Source of the DNA: Golubevia sp. BC0850
Lineage: Eukaryota; Basidiomycota; Exobasidiomycetes; Golubeviales; Golubeviaceae
Length of the DNA stretch: 64,000 nt
Direction of reading: 5' to 3'
Assembly: GCA_012976225.1 (NCBI GenBank)
Contig: JAAVVG010000012.1
Span: 248,001-312,000 of the forward strand
Shown here piece by piece: positions 45,274-55,596 of the stretch. The first letter of the stretch is position 1, and every line of letters begins with the position of its first letter. Below the pieces are notes generated by a model. The model did not search any database, had not been told where the DNA came from, and saw only the letters and a program-made list of their open reading frames with translations. The translations under genes were made by a program, and so were the position numbers.

Positions 45274-46593
45274 ATGGATCAGGAGCTCGTCATCGAAAGA
45301 TCAGAAAAGAGACCACCAACCTTCAGCACTCTACGTGAAGATCTCGTTCCTCTAGTCGTCGGATTCATCAGGAGCTGGGCACGGAAAGAGGAGCTCGGCA
45401 AAGACTTCGAAGAGCGAAGAGAGAAAGGAAGAAGGTGAGTGACCTTCTTCTCCTTCCATGTCTGCTTTCATCGTTCTCCACTGATTGAAGATCTTCTCAA
45501 ATATTTCAACAGCAGATTCAGGGACACTGCGCTTCTGTCTGTCGCCCCGACTTCGAGATCCGCCTACTCCAGTTGGTATCCTTCACTACTGCAGAGCGTT
45601 ACTTTCACTAGTCTCACCATGGAATCGATCCACTCGCTACTCCAAAGAGAGCTCGAGTTTGGTAGTAAGATTCGGCAGCTGGTGGTGCAGGCCGACAAGA
45701 GTAACTTCGGAGTACTCGGAAACCTTCAAAGGTCTATCAAACGTCAAGCAGCTAGCTCTCAGACCCGTGATTGTCTGGGATGATGGTCCCGTCAACAATA
45801 GAGGATGGAAAAGATGGAGAGGTGAGAACAGTAGCTTGGTAGGAGGGAATCTGGAGACAGCAGCAATCTATCACTTTCTTCTGGTTATCAACTCTCTCGA
45901 TTCTCTGGAGGTGCTAGGTGGAGATGCAACTACGACCTCTTGAGCAAATTCAGCGGCTCAACTCTCATTGGACTTTCTGTCAAGTCTCTCCAAGTCTCGC
46001 ACTTCAATCAAGCACCTCCGACTCCTCCAGTTCACGCCCTCAAAGGCCAACAAGCTGCCTTTCCTAAACTTCAAGACACTGAAGAAATTGAGTTTGGACG
46101 GGTTTTACCTGAGAACGATGAGGAGGGAGGAGCTGGTTGCCTCTTAATCAAGCGTCGAGGTTCTCCATCTACTATTTTGCTGGGTTGAACAATCTAATCT
46201 TCACAATCACTTCGAAGAGGAGACCCTGCTATTTACTATTCTCTCGAGCGAAGGTCTTCCAAGACTCAAAGAACTGATGATCCCATCTAAAGCAATCAAT
46301 GTTCAAGGCTTCGTGGCAGGCTCTCCTCGCTCACTCAAACTTTAGAAAGAGGCAAGGGAAGTCTTGGAAGGAAACGTGATGGTCAAAAGTGGGAAGGAGA
46401 AGCTAAGGACTTTGGAAAGAGGAGAAACAAGTGAGTAGACACAAGAGCTTCACTTTTGACTGAACTAAAGGTGAAGTTCTACCTGACGATCTGACATATC
46501 AAACCGCCCTATCCTTTTCTTCCAGTTGGTGAAGAATCAAAAGCAGAGAAGTATCTGTCGACTTTTCCGTGGGTCTCTCCCTTTCCTCAATGA
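45274..46593 (+). pseudogene. F-box/LRR-like family, copy D (mosaic)
   Basis: Exon 1 (45274-45434) is intact: MDQELVIERSEKRPP, then LREDLVPLVVGFIRSWARKE, ending at a GTGAGT donor. After the CAACAGCAG acceptor exon 2 reads RFRDTALLSVAPTSRSAYSS and QSVTFTSLTMESIHSLLQRE. It then carries the same roughly 460-base internal deletion as copy C, so the rest is out of frame. From 46,058 the sequence is no longer like C but resembles copy A (FPKLQDTEEIEFGRVLPEND). The last exon ends FPQ-stop at 46593. Exon 1 plus the first part of exon 2 could still encode a protein of about 160 aa. The mosaic pattern points to gene conversion. Confidence 0.65.
45425..46057 (+). repeat. 633-bp block shared with copy C, no difference seen
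   Basis: Position x matches the reverse complement of position 79751-x, so the partner is 33694-34326. I see no mismatch in the parts compared, including intron sequence. Immediately outside the block D resembles copy A instead. About 340 bp of this block is also shared with the left arm at 26411. Confidence 0.9.
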
Positions 46594-48438
46594 CGACATC
46601 CCAGTGGAATTCAATTCGTTTGGTGAAAGAGACTTGGGGATGGAAGAGGAGTCTGTGATTTAGATTTTGGAAGATCGATCAACAAGTGTACAGCTTAGAG
46701 GAGAGAGAAAGAAAAGACGAAGTCTAAGTCCACTTATTCCTTTAAGTCCCACAAACTCGCGTCTCTAATTCATCAAAATCTCTTTCTTTTTTCTCTCTTC
46801 GTTTCAAATTGAATTGACATCATTCTTCAAGTCCCCCTGTTTTCCATGTCGAAGACTCTTCAGAAGCATCGTTGCCTCTGAAGTTCTTAACGATATTTCT
46901 TTTTTCAAAACAGAGTGGGATTCTGTTGATCAATTTACTGTATTCTCGTATGCGATCAAATCGAACTCCAGATCATTTGAAGTAGGGCAGGAAGGGCAAG
47001 GTGACTGTCGATTCTAGGCTTACATCTTGTTTCAACGAGAAAGCTCCATTTCTCAGAAGCCATTTCAGTCTGTCGCCAGACCTCGGTAAATAGACCTCGA
47101 TATGAAGCTTCTGGCTTTAGGATTTGATGTGTATATGCTGGAATTGAAACCTTCGCCCGTCTTTCAGAGCTGAGGCGATCAACTCGACGAAAGATGAAAA
47201 GCGAGACCAAGATCGCCCAAAGGGAGACAAGCGAAGATTTGGAAATCGAGTAGGTGAGGCGATCAGATGACTGATGAGAAATTAATGTCATTGAGAAACA
47301 AAACACATACATGAAAAGCTGGGAAAGGGTTGCGCGGCGATTCAGAAACAGGGGACAAAAACATCAAAAAGACGAAGTGGCCAAATCACCAACTTCATCA
47401 CAAAGCTAGCAAACGGAAGGCTTTGGGGAGTGAAAAAAGTACATATTTAATCTGAAACCCCCAAGGAAGCGAAAAGTGAATCTCCAATCCCAGGTTTAGA
47501 TCCCAGCTTCCCATCGACTGCTTTCCTTTTCCTTCCCTTCCATTCTCAACATCAATCTTCTTATCTTCAAAGTATTGCTTGAAAACTCAAAAAAGTATCG
47601 AGCACTTGACTTTAAACGAATGTGATTCTTTCACTTTCTTGTCCTTTAACCCATACCCTTCGATGAAAAAAGATATGAGATTCTCTTCAAAGTTGAGTAG
47701 CAAAGCTTGCTTCAAAAGATTCAACTTCCCCTTAAGAGGGAAAGAAGTCTTTGAAATCGATAGAGATGTAAGGACAAGGTCTGAAGAGACCACTCAAACC
47801 TGAAGGTCATCGTTGATTTTGTTTGCAAGATTGAAGACAGAAGGGTAGATGGAGGAAAGTTGTCCCAATGAAAACAGCATTTGCGGCTAAAAATTCACAA
47901 CTTACAATTATAAAGGTTGATTTTTTTATAGGAGGCGTTGAAACGCAGGTGATTCTTAGTTCACAGCGCCTCCCGTCAACTGATTCCCCTCTTTGCCACT
48001 TTCCAACATGATGTGAATCTTTTTGTTAGTATCACTGATCTTTTCTCTCGCCTAAAAAGCCATGCTCGATTTGTCAGGAGAGCGAGAATGTGCAGCCGAA
48101 TTTTTCCTCTTCGCCCGACTCCAAACTTCTTGAACAGATTTTTCCGCCGTAGAAGTTGCCTCCGAAAAAAGTTTCAGGCCTGAGAGGAGACCTTTTTTGA
48201 TGGAGGAAAACGAGACGGAAAATTGGCCTCCTCGCGATTTTTTGATTTATTTTTTCTTGAGCTTGGGATGATGGAATGCTCTTTACGCACGCGACACCTG
48301 ATCCGAAGAGCAAAGTGAAGCAAGTGTGGCACTCCGATGCAATTGATTGAACAAATCTGATCCAGCAGTCAAGCGAAATCTTTCTTTGTTCGAGCTAATA
48401 TATACGCACATTTCTAGTGTTTGGAACATCAAGCAAGC
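46594..48438. other. Intergenic region between copy D and tRNA-Thr
   Basis: About 1.8 kb. To about 46,870 it is 3' flank homologous to that of copy A. The remainder has no convincing gene: overlapping opposite frames at 47,579-47,803 (plus) and 47,587-47,793 (minus), and a minus frame at 46,956-47,312, lack domains and consistent starts. Confidence 0.45.
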
Positions 48439-48536
48439 TCCCTCTTAGCTCAGGGGCAGAGCGCGTCACTAGTAACAAACCTCTCCTGGTTCTCAGGCTC
48501 ATGACGAGGTCAGTCGTTCAAATCGGCTAGCGGGAA
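48439..48536 (+). tRNA. tRNA-Thr (anticodon AGT) with an intron
   Basis: The cloverleaf folds by hand. Acceptor TCCCTCT pairs with AGCGGGA with one mismatch. The D arm is GCTC/GAGC. The anticodon stem is CGTCA/TGACG, with loop CTAGTAA giving anticodon AGT. The T arm is AGTCG/CGGCT around TTCAAAT, which serves as the B box (GTTCAAATC). About 26 bases of intron sit at the canonical position one base 3' of the anticodon. A T-rich stretch (TTTCTTTTTG) directly downstream fits a Pol III terminator. The single acceptor mismatch leaves some doubt about function. The gene sits about 260 bases upstream of arginase on the same strand. Confidence 0.8.
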
Positions 48537-48798
48537 TTTCTTTTTGTGTTTTTGAACACCTGGCTCTTGTTTTTTTGTTACTCTGCTCATTTCTTTGCCA
48601 CCTTGCTGCCTATCATTTTTCATGGTTATATTCAATCTTTTTTTTTGGCGCTTTGTTGCAAATTCAGGTCAGGTGCTCTGTTGGGGAGGAGAGGACGGAT
48701 TGGACTTGTGACCAAGAATGCTTCTTCCCTCCGAACCACAACATCTTTTCTTCCTACCTCCCATTCTCTCTTCTCTCTACTGATATCTCTCATCAAAA

Positions 48799-50342
48799 AT
48801 GGCAAACAAATTCATCAAAGGACAAGAAATTTCAATCGTCGGTTGCCCTTTCTCTGGAGGTCAGGTAAGTCTCTCTTTCCTTCCTCCCTTATCTCTGCTC
48901 TGTTCCTCCCCCTCTCTGACTTGCAAATTCTTCCCCACTCCTTCTCTCTCACTCTTTCAGGGTCGTAGAGGAGTTGACACTGGACCAAACTCTTTAGTTC
49001 AAGCTGGATTAGTCTCTCAATTGACCGAGCTAGGTTGGAACGTTCATTTCCAAGATCACGAGAAGTTCGACTACGTCAACAAAATGTTAGAACAAGATCC
49101 AGACATCGGCGTAATGAAGAACCCGAGAACTGTCTCAAAAGTCACTCAACAAGTGGCTGAAACTGTAGAGAGGGAAGCTAAGTCTGGAAGGTTACCTTTG
49201 ACTCTTGGCGGAGATCACAGCTTGGTCAGTTGAGTTACTTGGGAGGTTGACTTGCTGCGAGTCTCAAGGGAAGGGAAGGTGATTGGAAAGATATGGCCTC
49301 AGGATGGAATAGATTCGGAGATGGTGTAGCTATCTGGTATCTTATCATCGACGATCTAGGAAGGAACAGTCTTCTCTCCATGTTCCCGAAGCTAACCCAT
49401 TCCTCTCTCACTCCTCCTCTCCAGGCCCTCGGAACCATTGCCGGAACTCTACGTGTTCATCCAAACATTGGAGTTCTATGGATCGATGCTCACGCAGATC
49501 TAAACACTCCAACCACCACTCCTTCAGGAAACCTTCACGGTTGTCCAGTTTCTTTCCTACTGGGTTTACAAGGTACCAACGTCCAACCTTTCTCTGATTG
49601 GTTACCTGAAGGTGGTGCTGGATTGAAACCTGATTCCATCGTCTACATCGGATTGAGAGACATCGATTCAGGTGAAAAGAAACTTTTGAAGGAGAATGGA
49701 ATCAAAAGTTTCAGTATGCATGAAGTTGATAGATATGGAATTGGGAAGGTTAGTTTTAAGATTTTTGGCTTTTACAAATCTCTCCCTTCTTTGGATCTGA
49801 ACCTGGCTTGGTTTCTGCTGCTTCTGCTTCTTTTGCCTCTTGTCCCTCTCTTTCTCTTTATTTACCTCCATTTGTCTTCCTTCCTTTCCCCTTTCTTTCT
49901 GCTCTAGGTTGTAGACATGGCTCTATCCCACCTAAACGGAGTAACTCCATCTCTGACTTCAGTTCCAGAACCTGGTAACCCACAGTACACTAGACCAATT
50001 CATCTTTCATTCGACGTTGATGCTTTAGATCCTTCAGTTGCTCCTTCTACTGGAACTCCTGTCAGAGGTGGTCTTACTTTCAGAGAAGGTCATTATATCT
50101 GTGAAGCCGTTTACGAAACTGGTTGTTTGGCTGCTATGGATCGTGAGTACCTTTCCCGATTGGAGGTGGAGAGGAAGAAGCTAGGAGGCGGAGATGGCAA
50201 ATGCTGATTTCTCTTTCCTTTTCGAATTCTGCAAACAGTCATGGAAGTCAATCCTTCTTTGATGCAAGAACGTGACGCTGAACAAACCATTGCAGTTGGA
50301 TGCTCTTTGATCAGAGCCGCTTTGGGAGAAACTCTACTTTAG
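48799..50342 (+). CDS. CAR1: Arginase
   Basis: Hydrolyses arginine to ornithine and urea with a binuclear manganese centre; first step of arginine catabolism in the cytosol. Five exons (48799-48864, 48961-49224, 49425-49748, 49908-50142, 50239-50342) give 330 aa, the usual size. All metal-binding motifs are present: GGDHSL (about 105), [11 protein letters not shown] (about 128-138) and [18 protein letters not shown] (about 252). Also visible are [19 protein letters not shown] at the N-terminus, the NLHGCPVSF substrate loop, and the C-terminal [20 protein letters not shown]. Introns are 96-200 nt and pyrimidine-rich. Start chosen at the first ATG ([18 protein letters not shown]), 31 codons before the conserved core. 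Confidence 0.97.
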
Positions 50343-51627
50343 ATCTCGGAAGATACCGAACCTTCACAATTTCCATTCGAAATCTTTCTCTCCACCTCAA
50401 ATCATCAAATCTCAAAACCCCTCCCACTTAAAAATCCAACCGAACTCTCGAATTGTCCTTCCCTCAAACTCTTTCAAATAATAACAAATCTCACCCACGG
50501 CCGATTAGCCGAGCGATCAAAGCATTTCTTTCTAATCAAGTCATTTTCAAACGTCATCTCTTCTCAAACGTCAATAGCAACAAATCCAAGATAGAATCCA
50601 CTTCAAGCCCCGCGGCCTTAAGCCGAGGTAAGAAGTATGAACTCCAAATCAAAGCAAGTATTCAAACCCAATTCAATGTATCAATTATTCTCTCTTCAAG
50701 AACGTTACTCTGTGGCCACGGACTCCTATCCGACCACTTTCTCTCATCAATGCAATTAGAATCATGGATTTTTGGCCGCGGACTCCATCCGACCAAGTTT
50801 TCCCTTCTCTTCCTTCTTTCTCTTTAACAATAGATGTTTCTTTTTGTATTTGTTTCCCCTTCTTCATTCACTTCCCCTTTTTTAGACACAATGATCTTTT
50901 TTAGAATTTTATGCTGACGCTTTCTCAGAAACTGGCTGCAAATAGCCTAAAAACAGTTGGGAGAAACGTCCCTAGAAGTGAAGAAAACAAGAAGATAAGA
51001 CAGGACCTGGGAACGAGACTAGTGAAAGAAGTGAATAACAGACAGGGTCTCAATCTGGTCAGAAGGTTCGAGGGAAAAGATAATCAGGGTAAGCGTGGGG
51101 TTGGAAGGAAGCCGACGAGAGAGCCAAGTGCTGAGAGTTCCTACACTGTTAGACCGAAACTTTCAGTAACATGATATCAAAGCACAGACTCAAATAAAGA
51201 AGATGGTAGGTCGATGGGCAACTGAACACCTGTAGTGAGAGTCGCCATTCTCTGCTCCAAAATTTTGATTCGACGACGACGCCTCATCACGCTCTCCATT
51301 TTCGACGGAATCGCCTGGTATGAAATGAGAAAAAGCTAGGCCTGGGCGTTTCGAAGAAGGTTTGATAGGACCCGTTCAAAAGAAGGATGAAGCCGAAAGT
51401 TCCGACAATGGTTCCGTTCCATGCTGTTTCGAAGGCGACGGGTGGACGAGCGAGTCAGCTAGAAATCAAGGGGCCATAGATATGAGGCCCTGGTATTTGT
51501 TGGTGAAATCAGGATACAAGAGGGTCAATCTCACCAGCAATGAGATGATAAGTCCTGGAGAAGGGTTGAAGAAAGTCGAGATTAGATCCAAGGAAGCACA
51601 TCCGCATAGCACCAGAGTGTACAAGAC
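50343..51627. other. Intergenic region after arginase
   Basis: About 1.3 kb without a supported gene. The first part is arginase 3'UTR and flank. Two imperfect copies of a roughly 30-bp unit (GGCCACGGACTCCTATCCGA near 50,714 and GGCCGCGGACTCCATCCGAC near 50,774) form a direct repeat. Splice-like motifs at 51,535-51,630 could allow an alternative 3' end of the membrane protein gene, with a stop at 51,376. Confidence 0.45.
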
Positions 51628-53234
51628 TTACCGATGAAGTTGGGTCAGAGACCGCGGTCCGTTGAGACTATCTTCATAACAGCGACTACAGACGTAGATG
51701 AGCCATGCAGCAAATATCAGAACTCCCAAGTTGATGCTGATAGAAAGAACTACTACAGTGCTCAAGGCTTCTTTGAGAGCCCTAGATCTAGATTGAGGGC
51801 TATCAGCGTCTGCAATCTGGAGAAGAGGGAGAAAGTAAGACAATTCTCTTCTGAATATGTTCTGCAGAGGGTTTTGGTGAAATATGAAACTCACCTGAGC
51901 AGTAGGATCTTTGATGGAAGGGTAAAAGGTGGACCGAACAGCTCTTTCGAAAGTGGCAAACCTTTGATTCAGTTTTCTGTCTCTCTTTTTGAAATTCTTT
52001 CACCTATAGGCTCACCTAGACTCTTCTTCTGCTGCCGCTCGTTCACTGGCTTTCATCTTGATACAATCCCAAGCTTGACTTCTTCCCTCCACCGCTTCAA
52101 AAGTCAGTGGAGCGGCGAACCTCCCAAACAGAAGCTCCGTTTGCTTTATTTGATCTCGAAGGGTTATAGACAAGGAGATTGCTGCCCCAGTGTAAGCAAG
52201 AGAAAGAATCAAAGCACTTATAGCTAGAAAGAGGAACCCGATTGAAAAGTAAAAGTAAGCTTCAGAGAATCTCCGCCACATTCGAAGGGCCATTTGAGAT
52301 CGTTCGAGAGAGATTGAAGAGGCAGGATCTTGTGAGAGTAGAACTGAGTTGAGCTGAGACCAAAGGTGGAAAGCTTGGCCTAGGTAGAGGACGGAATGAA
52401 AACCAGGGATGGGGCTTAGAGAACACATGGTTATATCGGGCTAGGATCTTTAATTGCTGACTAATGAGGTAACTTACGATATTTGATCCCGCCCAAGATG
52501 GAAAAGGAAAGAATTGTGAGGAAAAGGATGACTGGGAAACCTAAAGCCAAAAGATTCACCAGTGATGCAGCCGGGATCAACTTCTTCAAGACCTGGCTGA
52601 TCGGGCCTGAGTCTCGAAGGATTACACCCGGATTAACATACAGAGTACCGATTGCTCCAGACCACTGAAAACAGGAAGAGAGAGGTGTCCCATCAGCACA
52701 GCTCACACCCGCACAAGACTTCGATGAAGACTCACCGCTCCCAGCCAACAAGGGTACCACACCAGAAGAATGAAGAAACCTCTGAAAAGGAGCTGCGTCA
52801 ACAACTAGGACGAGGTAATTCAAACGATACTGCTTCAAAGGCACTCACCTCAAGCTTCCACTGATACATCCTCTGTCGATTCTCGCAGAATAAATCGAGT
52901 ATCCAATCCAAAGCCAATAGTACACGAAGACTATGAGCATGAAGCAGGAGCTAGCGTTCGGAATCCAGAACAATTTTTGGTTTGAGGCAGTTTCTTGATT
53001 TCTGACCAGCCAGAATTTCCGATTGATGATGAGCTTGACTATCTTCGGGAGGCCCCAAAGATTGAGTAGTACAAGGGTAACTGCGCAAACCAATAGTTGG
53101 ATGTAATAGCTGTCAGGTAGTTCCAAAAAGAAGAAAGATTGAAGGAAGATTCGGAGTTCTGGAGAAGATCGGAGAATAATGAGAAGCGACAAGGGCCCTA
53201 TGTCAGAATCAGGAGTACTTGCACTCACCATCAT
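51628..53234 (-). CDS. Multi-pass membrane protein, 6-7 TM, unknown
   Basis: Six minus-strand exons (53234-52849, 52781-52736, 52664-52478, 52379-52016, 51961-51895, 51816-51628) close in frame as 412 aa. Hydrophobic segments in order: LLIILRSS...FLQSFFFLEL (weak), IQLLVCAVTLVLLNLWGL, SCFMLIVFVYYWLWIGYSI, RGFFILLVWYPCWLGAWSGA, LVNLLALGFPVILFLTILSF, YFYFSIGFLFLAISALILSL and VVVLSISINLGVLIFAAWLI. The loop after TM6 is charged (KMKASERAAAEEESRFATFE). Six or seven helices suggest a GPCR-like or transporter-like fold, but there is no family motif I recognise. One exon is 46 nt. The GTAAGT at the stop could instead be spliced, adding about 35 residues. The start is the first of two adjacent ATGs. 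Confidence 0.7.
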
Positions 53235-53776
53235 TTGATGACTGCTCGGAAAGGGGTAGTCTCAATCTGTCCTCTCCCCAACGATGAGGCTTCATTTGAA
53301 TAGATTCGAAGTGAGTGTCTTAAGGGAAGAATCTTTCTGAAATTCTGGATTTTTATAGCAAATCAAGAAAAGAAGATCCCCCCGTTAGCGTTCGGGATAT
53401 ACTCATTTCAATTTTGTGATCGAGGTGGAAGAGGTGGGATCCCTGACATTTTCTGAACCCTGCTCCACAAGGCAAACGAGGTCAAATTATCCTACATAGA
53501 ATTACAGGTTAAGAAGAAAATGACCAAGGAGCGGTGCTACTTACTCACTCGCTCGCTCGCATCTTTGGTTCTCAATGCGGGCTAGTAGACCATCTCACAG
53601 AGGAAAGAAAGCTTCTTCGACATGATTAGAAGTTTCTCTAGAGATCCTTGAAAGCGGAACTTCACAATCGGTAGAATATGCAGTCACGCAGAGTCACTCG
53701 GATCGCTTTCCAAATTTGTTTCGGGCCTTCTTCTTCTTCACTCCCATACGGTACCACACCAAAACGAATCCCAAGT
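53235..53776. promoter_or_regulatory. Divergent promoter region with an upstream in-frame ATG of RTC3
   Basis: About 540 bases between the divergent membrane protein gene and RTC3. An ATG at 53678 is in frame with RTC3 and would add 33 residues (MQSRRVTRIAFQICFG...) that are basic, Ser-rich and lack acidic residues. A CTCACTCGCTCGCTCGC run lies near 53,545. Confidence 0.5.
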
Positions 53777-54721
53777 ATGGCCAAATCATTCCAAAAGGTC
53801 ATCTACAAGCCCAATGCTCATTCCTTGGACGACTTCATGGTCATCGTAAATGGTGAAGAGGTGAGTAAAGAACGACAATTCGATTGAGTGGCCATGAATG
53901 CCATATGCCATGGGCGATCGGAGTGACAACCAAACAACGAGACAGAAGTCAATACCAGCGATCTTGGAACTTTGATTGACCCGTTTTGGTTCTATCTTTT
54001 TTTCCTCAGTACAAAAAATGGATCGGAGGTGGTGAGTTGCAGACTTTTCTGGCACGGAGTTCTCAAACGCTGACTTACCTTTCTCTCTTCAATGCTTCGC
54101 TTCTTCTGCAGACAAGTGAGTATCAAGATCATCTTCTGGTAACAAGATCACATGCCCATTTTCTCGACTTCAGAACATGAGACAGTCGTCTGATGGCCAA
54201 CTCAAACCTTTGACTTTGTCTCTCTTTCACTTTTCTCGATCAGGACTATTCCCTTCTCTGAAGTAGTCGACGGTCAGCTATACCTCTTCAAAACTCTATC
54301 TTCGAGTTCTGACTGACCATCAACTTCATCGTGTTCACCAACCCCGCTCCTTCCAGCTCCTAAGCTCTACCTAGATGGCCAATCCACTCAAAATATCATG
54401 AGAACTCCTTCCAAACAACAACTTGTTAACACCTTTGGAGCTCACAATCATGATAATGTTATTATCCAGGTTTTGGAGAAAGGAGTTCTTCAGGGAGCTA
54501 GTGAGTTAAAGAAGAAGTGTGGGAAGGAGATCCAGTCGACGAGTTCGAATAGGATCAGCGCCTGATCTCTAGATGCTGACGTTTGCAATTTTGGACCTTT
54601 GGACCTTTGTCTTATAACAACCCGTCTTTCAACAGCTCAAAAAGAAGGTTACTCTACTACCAATGACTCCAAGAGCTCCGGAAATCAACTTGCAGGTGGA
54701 GCTCGTAACGGAGGTCGTTAG
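53777..54721 (+). CDS. RTC3: RTC3-type SBDS-domain protein
   Basis: A small single-domain relative of the SBDS/Sdo1 N-terminal domain. Yeast Rtc3 is linked to RNA metabolism and stress, with mechanism unclear. Six exons (53777-53860, 54010-54031, 54112-54115, 54244-54272, 54357-54500, 54636-54721) close in frame as 122 aa. The core reads KVIYKPNAHSLDDFMVIVNG and EEYKKWIGGDKTIPFSEVVD, then QNIMRTPSKQQLVNTFGAHN and NVIIQVLEKGVLQG. It ends in a basic glycine-rich tail (QLAGGARNGGR), as in yeast. Exon 3 is a 4-nt microexon (ACAA) flanked by CTGCAG and GTGAGT; without it the GGDKTIPFSEVVD match is lost. An upstream in-frame ATG at 53678 may give a longer form with a presequence-like extension. Confidence 0.88.
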
Positions 54722-55596
54722 TTGAGACTCCTTTAGAGATTGGATCCAGAAGTAGACCCCTTTCTTTTGGTTTCCAGAAAATTTCAAGTTCTCTTTCAGA
54801 AGACACCAGAGCCGATTGAATGGAGAGAAAATGAGATTGAAAAGATTGTAAAAATTTCGAGAAAACGTCAGCTTCTGAGAGGTTCGTTTCGCGATATCCG
54901 GTCGTTTTTAAACGAGCTTCAGCACGAACTGAAGTTTCGGATAGAAGATGCTTCTTTGGAACAGAACATCTGTCGATTTTGTGTCGTCTCCTATCTTCTC
55001 TCTCGACCTGGCGATCCCCTCTTTCTTCCCTCTTCTTTTTCGACTGGCCCGTCGAATACCGAGCCTAGAGAAAGACTTCAAACCAATCTTGGGACTAATA
55101 CCTGATATTCTTCTATAATTGTATACTTGTGTTTCAAGGGGCTCGGGGCTCGTTCTTTGACTAAACGAAGACTATCGAACGATCAAACAGCTTTGGCCTT
55201 CTGAAATTTTCCTTCGTCTGAAACATTACATCTTTTGATCCAAAACTAGGAGTAGCGAGTATGTGCTTAGAGAATCCAGCTATCAAAGGCAACTCAAAAG
55301 GTCAAAGTTCCAAATCGTTGGATGGACTAATAGATCAAGACCTCGCCTCAATCTTATGACAAAGAATTATGGGTTGGGTCCGAGCTGAGTCAAAGGAAAG
55401 TAGTAGCAATCACTTTGGAATCCGTGAACCTGAAGAAATCATGGCTGATGTCAAGTAAGTGTACAATAAGATGGCTTTTTGTGACCTCGAGAATCACGTC
55501 ACTGCAATCTTCTCTGGATGGTCGAACTGACTGAGGGTCGCTCTCTCTCTTCTCTTTCCCCTCTTCTCCTTCGAATTTGTCCTTGGAAATCAACCA
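54722..55596. other. Intergenic region with an unassigned open frame
   Basis: About 870 bases. A plus frame at 54,740-55,105 begins with TTG and reads protein-like text (RENEIEKIVKISRKRQLLRG, RDIRSFLNELQHELKFRIED) with no domain I recognise; it could be a gene remnant. The last 150 bases precede the F-box-like relic and may contain its lost first exon. Confidence 0.35.

Noticed and set aside
47579-47803. Overlapping opposite frames near 47.6-47.8 kb
   Set aside because: Both are short and low in information with no domain; the mirror-like overlap is expected from composition.
50490-50640. Possible second tRNA suggested by GGCCGATTAGCCGAGCG and GCGGCCTTAAGCCGAGG
   Set aside because: No T-arm GTTCRANNC box at the right distance and no closed acceptor stem could be drawn.
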